This document shows, piece by piece, positions 53,760 to 63,032 of a DNA stretch of 64,000 nucleotides. The translations under genes were made by a program, and so were the position numbers. Within the stretch, counting starts at the first letter, position 1. Each line of letters opens with the position of its first letter. Under the pieces are notes generated by a model, which made no database searches, was not told where the DNA came from, and worked only from the letters and a program-made list of their open reading frames with translations. Where the stretch lies: contig NZ_CP067129.1 of NCBI RefSeq assembly GCF_028553745.1, positions 2,400,501 to 2,464,500 on the forward strand. Direction: 5' to 3'. Origin of the DNA: Paracoccus seriniphilus (GTDB taxonomy: Bacteria; Pseudomonadota; Alphaproteobacteria; Rhodobacterales; Rhodobacteraceae).

Positions 53760-54686
53760 TCAGCCTTTCAGCGCAGCAATATCGGCAGGCGCACCGATAT
53801 TGCGCAGCCTGGCATCCTTGGCGATTCGCTTGATCATCCCCGACAAGGCCTTGCCGGCACCGATTTCCCAGAATTCCGTGACGCCTGCCTCGACCAGATT
53901 GGCCATTGATTCGCGCCAGCGCACGGTGCCGGTCACCTGCTCGACCAGCAGGCGGCGGATCGCGCCGGGTTCGCTTACCGCTTCAGCGCGGACATTGGCG
54001 ATCAGCGGCACGGCAGGGGCATGAATATCCACCCCGGCCAGGGCATCGGCCATGACGGCGGCAGCAGGCTGCATCAGCACCGAATGGAAGGGTGCGGACA
54101 CCGGCAGCATCAGGGCGCGACGGGCTCCGGCCTCTTTCATGGCGGCAGCGGCGCGTTCCACGGCGTCCTTGTGGCCCGAGATCACCACCTGGGCGGGATC
54201 ATTGTCATTTGCCGCCTGAACCACCTCGTCACCGGCGATATCGCGGGCGATGCGGTCGACGGTGTCGTAATCCAGTCCCAGAATCGCGGCCATCGCGCCC
54301 TTGCCGACCGGAACGGCCTCTTGCATGGCCTGCCCGCGCAGGCGCAGCAGACGCGCCGTATCCTCAAGCGTCAGCGCCCCGGCGGCACAAAGCGCCGAAT
54401 ATTCACCAAGCGAGTGTCCCGCGACATATTCGGCATCGTGAATCCCGAACCCTTCGGCCTCCAGCGCCCGGAATGCCGCCATCGATGTCGCCATCAGCGC
54501 GGGTTGGGCATTCTGGGTCAGCGTCAGGGTCTCGATATCGCCGTTCCAGATCAGATCGGACAATTTCTCTCCCAGGGCATCATCGACCTGATCGAATACC
54601 TCGCGCGCCGCCGGATAAGCCTCGGCCAATTCGCGCCCCATACCGATGGTTTGCGCCCCCTGTCCCGGAAAGACGAATGCCCGCAT
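53760..54686 (-). CDS. fabD: Malonyl-CoA:ACP transacylase FabD
   Basis: A 308-residue enzyme that loads malonyl groups on ACP. FVFPGQGAQTIGMG is at residues 4-17, the nucleophile Ser92 in GHSLGEYSAL, and the catalytic His in PVSAPFHSVLM. The ATG at 54686 has AGGAGG in front. A long open frame upstream (to 54968) overlaps ndk and its terminator and is not coding. Confidence 0.96.
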   Translation of the reverse strand: MRAFVFPGQGAQTIGMGRELAEAYPAAREVFDQVDDALGEKLSDLIWNGDIETLTLTQNAQPALMATSMAAFRALEAEGFGIHDAEYVAGHSLGEYSALCAAGALTLEDTARLLRLRGQAMQEAVPVGKGAMAAILGLDYDTVDRIARDIAGDEVVQAANDNDPAQVVISGHKDAVERAAAAMKEAGARRALMLPVSAPFHSVLMQPAAAVMADALAGVDIHAPAVPLIANVRAEAVSEPGAIRRLLVEQVTGTVRWRESMANLVEAGVTEFWEIGAGKALSGMIKRIAKDARLRNIGAPADIAALKG

Positions 54687-54770
54687 CGCGGCCTCCTGAT
54701 CTGGTTTCCCTTGCATCTGCCCATATCGCGCAGGCGGCCTCGCCGCAACTGAACCCGTCATCCGGCCATG

Positions 54771-54797
54771 AAAAAGGGGTCCCGAAAGACCCCTTTT
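54771..54797. terminator. Terminator between ndk and fabD
   Basis: GGGGTC (54776-54781) and GACCCC (54788-54793) with flanking A-run and T-run on both sides: a symmetric intrinsic terminator for ndk (minus strand), 38 bases after its stop. Confidence 0.85.
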
Positions 54798-54834
54798 CCG
54801 ATCGAAACTCTGATCGATGCAATGTCTGCCGCGA

Positions 54835-55257
54835 TCAGCCGACCAGTTCCAGACCCGAGAAGAAGAAGGCGATTTCTTCTTTTGCGGTTTCCGGGGCATC
54901 CGAACCGTGGACCGAGTTCTCGCCAACCGACAGGGCGAATTCCTTGCGGATGGTGCCTTCAGCAGCATCGGCCGGATTGGTCGCGCCCATCACTTCGCGG
55001 TTCTTGGCAATGGCGCCTTCGCCTTCCAGAACCTGAACGACGACCGGCTCGGAGGCCATGAATTCGACCAGTTCGCCATAGAAGGGGCGATCCTTGTGCA
55101 CTTCGTAGAACTTGCCGGCCTGCTCGGACGACAGCTTGATGCGCTTTTGCGCAACGATGCGCAGGCCCGCATCTTCGAACTTGGCGTTGATCTTGCCGGT
55201 CAGGTTGCGCTTGGTGGCATCGGGCTTGATGATCGAGAGGGTACGTTCGGTGGCCAT
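54835..55257 (-). CDS. ndk: Nucleoside diphosphate kinase
   Basis: A 140-residue enzyme that balances nucleoside triphosphates. [13 protein letters not shown] is at the start and the phosphorylated His117 in NSVHGSD. The [15 protein letters not shown] block is standard. The ATG at 55257 follows AAGGTAG. Alone in its unit, ended by the terminator above. Confidence 0.97.
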   Translation of the reverse strand: MATERTLSIIKPDATKRNLTGKINAKFEDAGLRIVAQKRIKLSSEQAGKFYEVHKDRPFYGELVEFMASEPVVVQVLEGEGAIAKNREVMGATNPADAAEGTIRKEFALSVGENSVHGSDAPETAKEEIAFFFSGLELVG

Positions 55258-55558
55258 GGGTCTACCTTGTCTGACTGTGGCGGGCAGCCCCGCCAGTTCT
55301 GAAATCCGCGTCCCGTTATCAGGCTTGCCCGCTGGCGGCAAGAACAAGCGCGCGTCGAGGCGGCAGCCTATGAGGCTGAATCGCAGGAAAACCGGCGTTC
55401 TCCCGACAGGGAAAAGCCGCCCTTGGCAGGGCAGCGCGGCACTGCTGCCACGCAACGTGGCATTGCATCCCGGTGACACGCCTTGGCGATTGATCTTTCG
55501 CAAATCCGATACATGATGGTGCTAATGTCCGGGACATGACAGCAGAGGGGTTGCCATC

Positions 55559-56314
55559 ATGCAGCCATTCATCCGTGGCCGATATCAGGCCCGATTGGCC
55601 GGGACCGCCGACGACATCCTTGCCGCGCAACGGCTGCGCTGGCTGTGCTTTGTCGCTCGAAACGGCGACGAAGACGACGGCAGCCAGATTGATTGCGACG
55701 CGCTGGACGCACAATGCCAGCACATGCTGATCGAAGAGATCGCCAGCAAGCGGCTCATCGGATGCTTCCGCTTTCTGCCGCTGTCGGGCGGAGCCGAAAT
55801 CGCCCGCAGCTATTCCGCGCAGTTCTACAATCTTGCCGCTCTGGAGAGCTTTGAGGGCCCGATGGTCGAAATGGGTCGCTTCTGCATCCACCCCGATATC
55901 CGCGACCCCGATGTGATCCGCACCGCCTGGGCGGCCATGACCCGCTTTGTCGATGATGCCGGAATCGAGATGCTGTTCGGCTGTTCCAGTTTCGTCGGGA
56001 CCGAACCCGAGGACCATGCCGAAGCCTTTGCGATGCTGAAGGAACGTCACCTTGCACCGCGCCGCTGGCTGCCCCGCGTCAAGGCCCCCAAGGTCTTTCG
56101 CTTTGCCCGCGCCCTGCGCTTGCGCAAACCCGACCCGAAACGCGCCATGGCCGCCATGCCGCCCTTGCTGCGCAGCTATCTGGCGATGGGCGGCTGGGTC
56201 AGCGATCATGCCGTGGTCGATCCCGCCCTGCGCACCATGCATGTCTTTACCGGCGTCGAAATCCGTGCGATTCCCCCCGGGCGTCGTCGCCTGATGCGGG
56301 CCGTGGCCGGCTGA
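55559..56314 (+). CDS. olsB: OlsB-type ornithine N-acyltransferase (GNAT fold)
   Basis: A 251-residue protein resembling OlsB, which transfers a 3-hydroxyacyl chain from ACP to ornithine, the first step of ornithine lipid synthesis. Matching blocks are RGRYQARLAGTADDILAAQRLRWLCFV, DCDALDAQCQHMLIEE, LIGCFRFLPL, MVEMGRFCIHPDIRD and LFGCSSFVGTEPEDHAEAF. OlsA, the second enzyme, is not next to it here. The ATG at 55559 has only a weak ribosome site. Confidence 0.85.
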   Translation: MQPFIRGRYQARLAGTADDILAAQRLRWLCFVARNGDEDDGSQIDCDALDAQCQHMLIEEIASKRLIGCFRFLPLSGGAEIARSYSAQFYNLAALESFEGPMVEMGRFCIHPDIRDPDVIRTAWAAMTRFVDDAGIEMLFGCSSFVGTEPEDHAEAFAMLKERHLAPRRWLPRVKAPKVFRFARALRLRKPDPKRAMAAMPPLLRSYLAMGGWVSDHAVVDPALRTMHVFTGVEIRAIPPGRRRLMRAVAG

Positions 56315-56339
56315 AACGCGACCGGCTTCGATCCGCCCG

Positions 56340-56363
56340 ATTTATCGGCACTCAGCGATAAAT
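56340..56363. promoter_or_regulatory. Perfect dyad between olsB and ureD
   Basis: ATTTATCG (56340-56347) and CGATAAAT (56356-56363) are exact inverted copies 8 bases apart. It is AT-rich inside a GC-rich region and lies 92 bases before the ureD start, in the only gap upstream of the urease operon. It looks like an operator for a dimeric regulator. As an RNA it would be a weak hairpin. Confidence 0.45.
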
Positions 56364-56454
56364 TCAGGCAGAACGGCACGCCCTGCCTGCCTGACATGCA
56401 GACAAATGAAGCGCTCTCGTTGACCCGGAAGCCTGCGCGGCGCCCTCTGCCCAT

Positions 56455-57270
56455 ATGTTTGACAGTGACGCCCTTGCCCAAGCCATGCAGCGCAGCCGCG
56501 GTCACGCCGCGGTGATCATGGGGCCGCGTGGCCTGATCGATCTGGCACAATCCGGTTCGGCCAAGGCGATGCTGCCGCGCGTCACCTCGGGCTTGCCCGA
56601 GGTCGTCTTTCTGAACACCTCGGGCGGTCTGGCCTCGGGCGACCGTCTGGGCTTCTCTCTGGATCTGCGCGCGGGCACCCGTGCGCAGGCGACCACGCAG
56701 ACCGCTGAACGCGCCTATCGCGCCAAGGGCAGCCCTGCCCATGCCGAGGTGTCAGTGACGGTCGGAACCGGCGGCTGGCTGGACTGGCTGCCTCAGGAAA
56801 CCATCCTGTTTGACGGCGCGCGGCTGGAGCGTCACACGCGGGTCGACCTGCAGGGCGACGCAGGCTGCATGATCCTGGAAACCGTGATGCTGGGACGTCT
56901 GGCGTGCGGCGAACAACTGCGCCACCTGCATCTGCGCGACCGGCGCGAGGTCCGCCGCGACGGGCAGGTCATTCACCATGACGCACTGGCGCTGGATGAC
57001 GGCGTTCTGGAACGCAGGGCAAATCCGGCCCTGCTGGGCGAGGCGCGGGTCATGGCAACGCTGGCAATCATCGCCCCCCATGCCCCCGACCTTCTGCATA
57101 GCGCCCGCGCCGAACTGAATGAACCCGGGGTCATCGGGGCGGCAAGCGCCCCGCCCGGCCGACTGGTGCTGCGCCTTCTGGCCCGTGACGACTGGCCGCT
57201 GCGGCGGCAACTCAATCGTTTGTTGGACAGGCTGCGCCCCGATCCCCTTCCTCGTATCTGGCAGATCTGA
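56455..57270 (+). CDS. ureD: Urease accessory protein UreD
   Basis: A 271-residue accessory protein that holds the UreABC apoenzyme together with UreF and UreG during nickel loading. [52 protein letters not shown] and [14 protein letters not shown] are family blocks. It opens the operon ureD-A-(small gene)-B-C-E-F-G. A later ATG (MQRSRG, 56485) could be the real start. Confidence 0.93.
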   Translation: MFDSDALAQAMQRSRGHAAVIMGPRGLIDLAQSGSAKAMLPRVTSGLPEVVFLNTSGGLASGDRLGFSLDLRAGTRAQATTQTAERAYRAKGSPAHAEVSVTVGTGGWLDWLPQETILFDGARLERHTRVDLQGDAGCMILETVMLGRLACGEQLRHLHLRDRREVRRDGQVIHHDALALDDGVLERRANPALLGEARVMATLAIIAPHAPDLLHSARAELNEPGVIGAASAPPGRLVLRLLARDDWPLRRQLNRLLDRLRPDPLPRIWQI

Positions 57271-57271
57271 C

Positions 57272-57583
57272 ATGAATCTTACCCCTCGCGAACGCGAAAA
57301 GCTGTTGGTCTCGGTCGCCGCCATGGTGGCGCGCAACCGGCTGTCGCGCGGCGTCAAGCTGAACCACCCCGAAGCCATCGCCCTGATCACCGATTTCGTC
57401 GTCGAGGGTGCCCGCGACGGGCGCAGCGTCGCCGATCTGATGCAGGCCGGCGCGCATGTCATCACGGCCAGCCAATGCATGCCCGGCGTTCCCGAAATGA
57501 TCGAGTCCGTGCAGGTCGAGGCAACATTCCCCGACGGCACCAAGCTGGTCACCGTCCATCACCCCATCCGAGAGGAGGCCTGA
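57272..57583 (+). CDS. ureA: Urease subunit gamma
   Basis: A 103-residue urease gamma subunit: [39 protein letters not shown], then [29 protein letters not shown] and the final VTVHHPIR. It starts one base after the ureD stop. Structural subunit of the urease trimer of trimers. Confidence 0.97.
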   Translation: MNLTPREREKLLVSVAAMVARNRLSRGVKLNHPEAIALITDFVVEGARDGRSVADLMQAGAHVITASQCMPGVPEMIESVQVEATFPDGTKLVTVHHPIREEA

Positions 57584-57760
57584 ATGAAAAGATTTTTCAC
57601 GGCTCTTGCCCTGATCCCCTCTGCCGCTTTCGCCCATGTCGGCGATCACAGCCATGTGGCCGCAACCCATTTGCTGACCGAACCCGATCACCTGGGTGTC
57701 ATCGGCGTGGTGATCGTCATCGCCCTGGGCGCATGGCTGTGGCGGCGGGGCCGGTCATGA
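57584..57760 (+). CDS. Small His-rich membrane protein inside the urease operon
   Basis: A 58-residue protein starting [20 protein letters not shown]: a signal peptide or first helix (1-17) ends in AFA, then comes a short His-rich stretch with His at 18, 22, 24, 29 and 36, and a transmembrane helix (about 37-53, [16 protein letters not shown]) with a basic end WRRGRS. It starts directly after ureA (AGGAGG 7 bases before the ATG) and overlaps the ureB start as ATGA, so it must be translated with them. The His cluster would face the periplasm; nickel binding is a guess. I do not recognise a named family. Confidence 0.8.
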   Translation: MKRFFTALALIPSAAFAHVGDHSHVAATHLLTEPDHLGVIGVVIVIALGAWLWRRGRS

Positions 57761-58062
57761 TTCCGGGCGAGGTTCTGACCGCAAGCGGGCTGATCACCCT
57801 GAACGCAGGGCGTGACGAGATCACCCTGATGGTCGCCAATCGCGGTGACCGCCCCATTCAGGTCGGCAGCCATTATCATTTCGCCGAAACCAACCCTGCC
57901 CTGCATTTCGATCGCAAGGCCGCGCGCGGCATGCGCCTGTCGATCCCTGCGGGCACTGCCGTGCGCTTCGAACCCGGCCAGTCCCGCGAGATCCGGCTGA
58001 TCCCCTTTGCCGGGGACCGCGTCGTGCAGGGCTTTCGCCAAGACATCATGGGGGCGCTGTAG
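57757..58062 (+). CDS. ureB: Urease subunit beta
   Basis: A 101-residue beta subunit: [64 protein letters not shown]. The separate alpha, beta and gamma chains are the usual bacterial form. The ATG overlaps the stop of the small gene before it. Confidence 0.96.
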   Translation: MIPGEVLTASGLITLNAGRDEITLMVANRGDRPIQVGSHYHFAETNPALHFDRKAARGMRLSIPAGTAVRFEPGQSREIRLIPFAGDRVVQGFRQDIMGAL

Positions 58063-59751
58063 ATGGCCCGAACCCTGTCCCGCGCCGATTACGTGGCGCT
58101 TTACGGCCCGACCGCGGGTGATCGTATCCGGCTGGCCGACACCGAATTGCTGATCGAGGTCGAACGCGATCTGACAATCCCCGGCGAAGAGGTCAAATTC
58201 GGCGGTGGCAAGGTCGTGCGCGATGGCATGGGGCAATCTCAGGTCACGCGCGAAGGCGGTGCGATGGATACGGTCATCACCGGCGTTGTCGTCTTCGACC
58301 ATCAGGGCATCACCAAGGCCGATGTCGGGCTGAAGGACGGGCGCATCGCCGGGATCGGCAAGGCCGGCAATCCCGACACCCAGCCCGGCGTCACGCTGGT
58401 CATTGGCCCCGGCACGGAAATCATCGCTGGCGAGGGGCGCATCCTGACCCCCGGCGGCTTCGACTGCCATATCCATTTCATCTGCCCGCAGCAGGTCGAA
58501 CATGCGATTCACTCGGGCATCACCACCATGCTGGGCGGCGGCACCGGTCCGGCGCATGGCACCCTGGCCACCACCTGCACGCCCGGACCCTGGCATATCG
58601 CCCGGATGATGGAGGCCTGCGCCGAACTGCCGGTGAATATCGGCATCGCGGGCAAGGGCAATGCCTCGCTTCCCGCGCCGCTGGAGGAACAGGTCCGCGC
58701 CGGGGCCTGCGCGCTGAAACTGCACGAGGACTGGGGCACCACTCCTGCTGCCATCGACAATTGCCTGACGGTTGCCGATGACATGGATGTGCAGGTGATG
58801 ATCCATACCGACACGCTGAATGAATCGGGCTTTGTCGAAGATACGATGGCCGCCATCGCCGGGCGCACGATACATGCCTATCACACCGAGGGCGCAGGCG
58901 GTGGCCATGCCCCCGACATCATCCGCATGGTCGGCATGTCGAATGTGCTGCCCTCCTCGACCAATCCGACGCGACCCTATACGGGCAACACCATCGAAGA
59001 GCATCTGGACATGCTGATGGTCTGCCACCATCTGGACCGGCGCGTGCCCGAGGATGTGGCATTCGCCGAATCCCGCATCCGGCGCGAGACCATCGCCGCC
59101 GAGGATATCCTGCATGACCTGGGTGCCTTCTCGGTCATTTCCTCGGACAGCCAGGCGATGGGCCGCGTGGGCGAGGTGATCATCCGCACATGGCAGACCG
59201 CCGACAAGATGCGCCGCCAGCGCGGGCGCCGGCCCGAAGAACAGGGCGAAAACGACAATCTGCGCGCGCGGCGCTATATCGCGAAATACACGATCAACCC
59301 GGCCATCGCCCATGGGGTCGGCGCCCATATCGGCAGCATCAGTCCCGGCAAACGCGCGGATCTGGTCCTGTGGTCACCGGCCTTTTTCGGAGTCAAACCC
59401 GAAATGGTACTGGTCGGTGGGCAGATCAGCGTGGCACAGATGGGCGATCCCAATGGCTCGATTCCGGTGCAGCCGGTCTTCACCCGTCCGATGTGGGGCC
59501 ATACCGGGCGCGCCTCGGCACTTTTCGTCAGTCAGGCCGGGCTTGACGCCGGTGCCGGCGATGGGTTGTCCAAGACCCTGATCGCCGTGGAAAACACCCG
59601 TGACATCGGCAAGGCGGACATGGCTCTGAACGACGCCATGCCGCAGATCGAGGTTGACCCCGAAAGCTATGAGGTCCGTGCCGACGGTCAGCTTCTGACC
59701 TGCGAACCCGCGACCGAGCTGCCGATGGCGCAGCGTTATTTCCTGTTCTGA
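58063..59751 (+). CDS. ureC: Urease subunit alpha (catalytic)
   Basis: A 562-residue amidohydrolase-fold enzyme that splits urea to ammonia and carbamate. The di-nickel ligands are His136, His138, Lys219 (carbamylated), His248, His274 and Asp362, and the flap has Cys321-His322. All are present and spaced as in Klebsiella urease with an offset of two. It starts directly after the ureB stop. Confidence 0.98.
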   Translation: MARTLSRADYVALYGPTAGDRIRLADTELLIEVERDLTIPGEEVKFGGGKVVRDGMGQSQVTREGGAMDTVITGVVVFDHQGITKADVGLKDGRIAGIGKAGNPDTQPGVTLVIGPGTEIIAGEGRILTPGGFDCHIHFICPQQVEHAIHSGITTMLGGGTGPAHGTLATTCTPGPWHIARMMEACAELPVNIGIAGKGNASLPAPLEEQVRAGACALKLHEDWGTTPAAIDNCLTVADDMDVQVMIHTDTLNESGFVEDTMAAIAGRTIHAYHTEGAGGGHAPDIIRMVGMSNVLPSSTNPTRPYTGNTIEEHLDMLMVCHHLDRRVPEDVAFAESRIRRETIAAEDILHDLGAFSVISSDSQAMGRVGEVIIRTWQTADKMRRQRGRRPEEQGENDNLRARRYIAKYTINPAIAHGVGAHIGSISPGKRADLVLWSPAFFGVKPEMVLVGGQISVAQMGDPNGSIPVQPVFTRPMWGHTGRASALFVSQAGLDAGAGDGLSKTLIAVENTRDIGKADMALNDAMPQIEVDPESYEVRADGQLLTCEPATELPMAQRYFLF

Positions 59752-59758
59752 GGTTTCG

Positions 59759-60253
59759 ATGACATTGCATTGCCACCAGATCATTCGCGCCGCAACCGGC
59801 CCCTTTGCAGGCAGCATTTCGCTGGATTACGACGCCCGGCTGCTGCGCCGCAAACGGCTGAGCCTTGACGGCGGAGACTTCCTTCTGGATCTGCCCGAGG
59901 TGACCAGCATCGAGGATGGCGATGCTTTCGCGCTGTCCGATGGCCGCCTGATCGTCATGCGCGCCGCCCCCGAACCGGTGCTGATCATCAGCGGCGACCT
60001 GCCGCGTCTGGCGTGGCATATCGGCAACCGCCACACCCCCTGCCGGATCGAACCGAACCGCCTGATCATCCGCCAGGATCATGTGCTCGAGGCCATGCTG
60101 CGCCAGCTGGGCGCGATGGTCGAACCGGCCCTTCTGCCCTTCACCCCCGAAGGCGGCGCCTATGGCCATGGCCGCACCTTCGGGCATGAACACGGACACA
60201 GTCACGAACAGAGGCACGACCACGGGCACAACCATGACCATGAACACGCCTGA
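59759..60253 (+). CDS. ureE: Urease accessory protein UreE (nickel metallochaperone)
   Basis: A 164-residue nickel carrier with an N-terminal peptide-binding domain (1-75) and a metal-binding domain containing IGNRHTPCRI. The C-terminal 25 residues (140-164) are rich in His ([19 protein letters not shown]), a strong nickel-binding tail as in Klebsiella UreE. It overlaps ureF. Confidence 0.93.
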   Translation: MTLHCHQIIRAATGPFAGSISLDYDARLLRRKRLSLDGGDFLLDLPEVTSIEDGDAFALSDGRLIVMRAAPEPVLIISGDLPRLAWHIGNRHTPCRIEPNRLIIRQDHVLEAMLRQLGAMVEPALLPFTPEGGAYGHGRTFGHEHGHSHEQRHDHGHNHDHEHA

Positions 60254-60875
60254 AGCCGCGCGTCTGCGCCTGGCCCAATATCTGTCGCCCGCCTTTCCGG
60301 TGGGCGGTTTTGCCTGGTCGCAAGGACTGGAATACGCGATGGATCAGGGCGCGGTGTCGCGTGCCACTCTGCCACTCTGGCTGGCTGACTGGCTGGATCA
60401 TGGCGCCGGCTGGAGTGACGCGGTGCTGGTGGCCCTGGCATTGCGCGCGGATGACCGCGAGACCGATGATTTGGCCCGCGCCGCATGTCCATCTTCGCAA
60501 CGGCTGACCGAAACCGTCGAACAGGGCGCGGCCTTTGCTTCCAATGTCGCGGCGCTGACCGGACGCGACATGCCTGCAGCCGCCCTGCCGGTGGCCTTTG
60601 GGCGTGCCTGCGCCGAGATGCCCCTGCCCGCGCCCGAGATCATCGCCGCCTATCTTCAGGCGCAGACCGCCGCCCTGATCAGCGCCGCCGTCCGCTTTCT
60701 TCCGCTTGGCCCGGTGCAGGGGCAGATCATGCTGGCCCATCTGCAACCCGCGATACTGGCCACCGCCACCCGTGCCGCCCCTGCCACGGCGGCCGATCTG
60801 CACAGCGCCACATGGGCGGCCGATATTGCCGCCATGCGCCATGAAACCATGACCACGAGGATCTTCAGATCATGA
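60234..60875 (+). CDS. ureF: Urease accessory protein UreF
   Basis: A 213-residue all-helical protein: [29 protein letters not shown], then [39 protein letters not shown]. It couples UreG GTPase activity to nickel insertion. The start is inside the end of ureE: ATG 60234 or 60240. The end overlaps the ureG ATG (ATGA). Confidence 0.92.
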   Translation: MTMNTPEAARLRLAQYLSPAFPVGGFAWSQGLEYAMDQGAVSRATLPLWLADWLDHGAGWSDAVLVALALRADDRETDDLARAACPSSQRLTETVEQGAAFASNVAALTGRDMPAAALPVAFGRACAEMPLPAPEIIAAYLQAQTAALISAAVRFLPLGPVQGQIMLAHLQPAILATATRAAPATAADLHSATWAADIAAMRHETMTTRIFRS

Positions 60876-61495
60876 GCCTGAACGGACCCCTGCGCGTCGG
60901 CATTGGCGGCCCCGTCGGTGCGGGCAAGACGACCCTGACCGAAAATCTGGCCCGCGCCCTGGCCCCACGCCTGTCGATGGCTGTTGTCACCAATGACATC
61001 TACACCCGCGAAGATGCCGAGGCGCTGATGCGCGCGCAGGTTCTGCCCGCCGAACGGATCCGGGGCGTCGAAACGGGCGGCTGCCCCCATACCGCCATTC
61101 GCGAGGACGCCAGCATCAATCTGGCCGCCATTGCCGATCTGACCACGACCTTCCCCGATCTGGAACTGGTGCTGATCGAATCCGGGGGAGACAATCTGGC
61201 CGCAACCTTCAGCCCGGAACTGGCCGATCTGACCATCTATGTGATCGACACCGCCGCCGGACAGGACATTCCGCGCAAACGCGGCCCGGGGCTGACGCGC
61301 TCGGATCTGCTGATCGTCAACAAGACCGATCTGGCCCCCCATGTCGGGGTCGACCCCGTTCTGCTTGAAAACGATGCGCGCCATTCGCGCGGTGCCCGTC
61401 CGGTGATCATGGCGTCTCTGCGCCATGGCAGGGGTATCGAGCAGATCGTGGATTTCCTGATTCACGAAGGCGGATTGTGTCTCGCCACGGCCTGA
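60872..61495 (+). CDS. ureG: Urease accessory GTPase UreG
   Basis: A 207-residue SIMIBI-class GTPase that supplies energy for nickel insertion. P-loop [11 protein letters not shown] (12-22), metal motif Cys71-Pro72-His73, [15 protein letters not shown] and [10 protein letters not shown] are present. A complete and normal protein. Confidence 0.97.
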   Translation: MSLNGPLRVGIGGPVGAGKTTLTENLARALAPRLSMAVVTNDIYTREDAEALMRAQVLPAERIRGVETGGCPHTAIREDASINLAAIADLTTTFPDLELVLIESGGDNLAATFSPELADLTIYVIDTAAGQDIPRKRGPGLTRSDLLIVNKTDLAPHVGVDPVLLENDARHSRGARPVIMASLRHGRGIEQIVDFLIHEGGLCLATA

Positions 61496-61619
61496 CTCTG
61501 CCCAACCTTCAGGCAACCCGCGCCGCCTGTGCCATTGACGGCGGCAAGCCCGGCGTGACCCGCTTCAAAGCTGCCTGAATACTGTTCAGCCATTCCGTTT
61601 CATCCTTGGCTATTCCTGC

Positions 61620-61635
61620 AAAAGCCTCGGCTTTT
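61620..61635. promoter_or_regulatory. Dyad upstream of urtA
   Basis: AAAAGCC (61620-61626) and GGCTTTT (61629-61635) are exact inverted copies separated by TC, 52 bases before the urtA ATG. It is short for a terminator and could be a regulator site. Inference only. Confidence 0.3.
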
Positions 61636-61687
61636 CAGAAAATCACAACAGGGATCCCGGCCAACGCGCCGGGTGGAAAGGGTGATA

Positions 61688-62968
61688 ATGAACAAACTGA
61701 CAAAAGTTCTGATGATGACCAGCGCCATGGCGCTGGCCCATGCGGCCCATGCGCAGGACGGCGAACCCATCAAGATCGGCGTGCTGCATTCGCTTTCCGG
61801 CACGATGGCGATTTCGGAGACCACGCTGAAGGACACGGTCCTGATGATGGTCGAACAGCAAAACGCCAAGGGCGGCCTGCTGGGGCGCCCGATCGAGGCC
61901 GTGGTGGTCGATCCGGCGTCGGACTGGCCGCTGTTCGCCGAAAAGGCGCGCGAACTGCTGACCGTCAGCGAGGTGGATGCGATCTTTGGCTGCTGGACCA
62001 GCGTCAGCCGCAAATCCGTCCTGCCGGTGATCGAAGAACTGAACGGGCTGCTGTTCTATCCGGTGCAATATGAGGGCGAGGAATCCTCGAAGAACGTCAT
62101 CTATACCGGTGCCGCCCCCAACCAGCAGGCCATTCCGGCTGTCGAATACATGACCGAGGAACTGGGCGTCGAGAAATGGGCGCTTCTGGGCACCGATTAC
62201 GTCTATCCGCGCACTACCAACAATATCCTGGAAAGCTATCTTCAGGAACAGGGCGTGGCCGAGGATGATATCTTCGTCAATTACACGCCCTTCGGCCATT
62301 CGGACTGGTCCAAGATCGTCTCGGATGTCGTCGCCCTTGGGGCCGATGGCAAGAAGGTCGGCGTGGTTTCGACCATCAATGGCGATGCCAATGTCGGTTT
62401 CTACAAGGAACTGGCCGCAGCGGGCGTCAGCGCCGATGATATTCCGGTCATGGCCTTCTCGGTCGGCGAAGAGGAACTGTCGGGTCTGGATACCGCCAAT
62501 CTCGTCGGTCATCTGGCCGCCTGGAACTATTTCCAGACCGCTGAATCGGATGAAAACGCCGCCTTCATCGAAGAATGGCACAAGTTCACCGATGACAGCC
62601 GTGTCACCAATGACCCGATGGAGGCGACGATGATCGGCTTCAACGCATGGGTCGCGGCGGTCGAAAAGGCCGGCACCACCGATGTCGACCCGGTGCTGGA
62701 TGCCATTGTCGGTGTCGAGGTGCCCAATCTGACCGGCAGCACGGCGCAGGTTCTGCCCAACCACCATCTGACCAAGCCGGTGCTGATCGGTGAAATCCGC
62801 GAGGATGGCCAGTTCGACATCGTCAGCCAGACCGATCCGGTCCCCGGTGATGCCTGGACCGACTTCCTGCCTGAATCCGCCGTTCTGGATGCGGATTGGC
62901 CGGGCAAGGACTGCGGCATGTTCAACACCGAAACCGACACCTGCGTTCAGGTTCAGTCGAACTACTGA
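61688..62968 (+). CDS. urtA: Urea ABC transporter substrate-binding protein UrtA
   Basis: A 426-residue periplasmic protein. The signal peptide is 1-27 (ending AHA-QDG). The mature part has IKIGVLHSLSGTMAISETTLKD, GGLLGRPIEAVVVDPASDWPLFAEKARELL, FGCWTSVSRKSVLPVIEELNGLLFYPVQYEGEESSKNVIYTGA, the hallmark of UrtA/AmiC-type binders, and a Cys pair near the end. It brings urea to UrtBCDE. ATG 61688 after AAGGG. It directly follows ureG. Confidence 0.95.
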   Translation: MNKLTKVLMMTSAMALAHAAHAQDGEPIKIGVLHSLSGTMAISETTLKDTVLMMVEQQNAKGGLLGRPIEAVVVDPASDWPLFAEKARELLTVSEVDAIFGCWTSVSRKSVLPVIEELNGLLFYPVQYEGEESSKNVIYTGAAPNQQAIPAVEYMTEELGVEKWALLGTDYVYPRTTNNILESYLQEQGVAEDDIFVNYTPFGHSDWSKIVSDVVALGADGKKVGVVSTINGDANVGFYKELAAAGVSADDIPVMAFSVGEEELSGLDTANLVGHLAAWNYFQTAESDENAAFIEEWHKFTDDSRVTNDPMEATMIGFNAWVAAVEKAGTTDVDPVLDAIVGVEVPNLTGSTAQVLPNHHLTKPVLIGEIREDGQFDIVSQTDPVPGDAWTDFLPESAVLDADWPGKDCGMFNTETDTCVQVQSNY

Positions 62969-62981
62969 TCCACAAGACCCG

Positions 62982-63001
62982 AAGGGGCGTCCTCGCCCCT
63001 T
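62982..63001 (+). terminator. Hairpin between urtA and urtB
   Basis: AAGGGGCG (62982-62989) and CGCCCCTT (62994-63001) form an 8-bp stem with a TCCT loop. Such intra-operon hairpins often let the binding-protein mRNA outnumber the permease mRNA. Confidence 0.55.
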
Positions 63002-63032
63002 CCCTCCTTCGGATTTCAGGAAAGACAGCGCC

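Noticed and set aside
53760..54968. Longer version of fabD starting at 54968
   Set aside because: The extension runs through the ndk terminator and into ndk; the ATG at 54686 has a perfect ribosome site and the family N terminus.
61608..61624. Possible sigma-54 promoter (TTGGC...TGC) before urtA
   Set aside because: GG and GC are separated by 8 rather than 10 bases, so it does not fit the -24/-12 spacing.
61656..61673. CCCGGC/GCCGGG hairpin just before the urtA ribosome site
   Set aside because: Short stem with no sign of an alternative pairing partner; such GC hairpins arise easily here.
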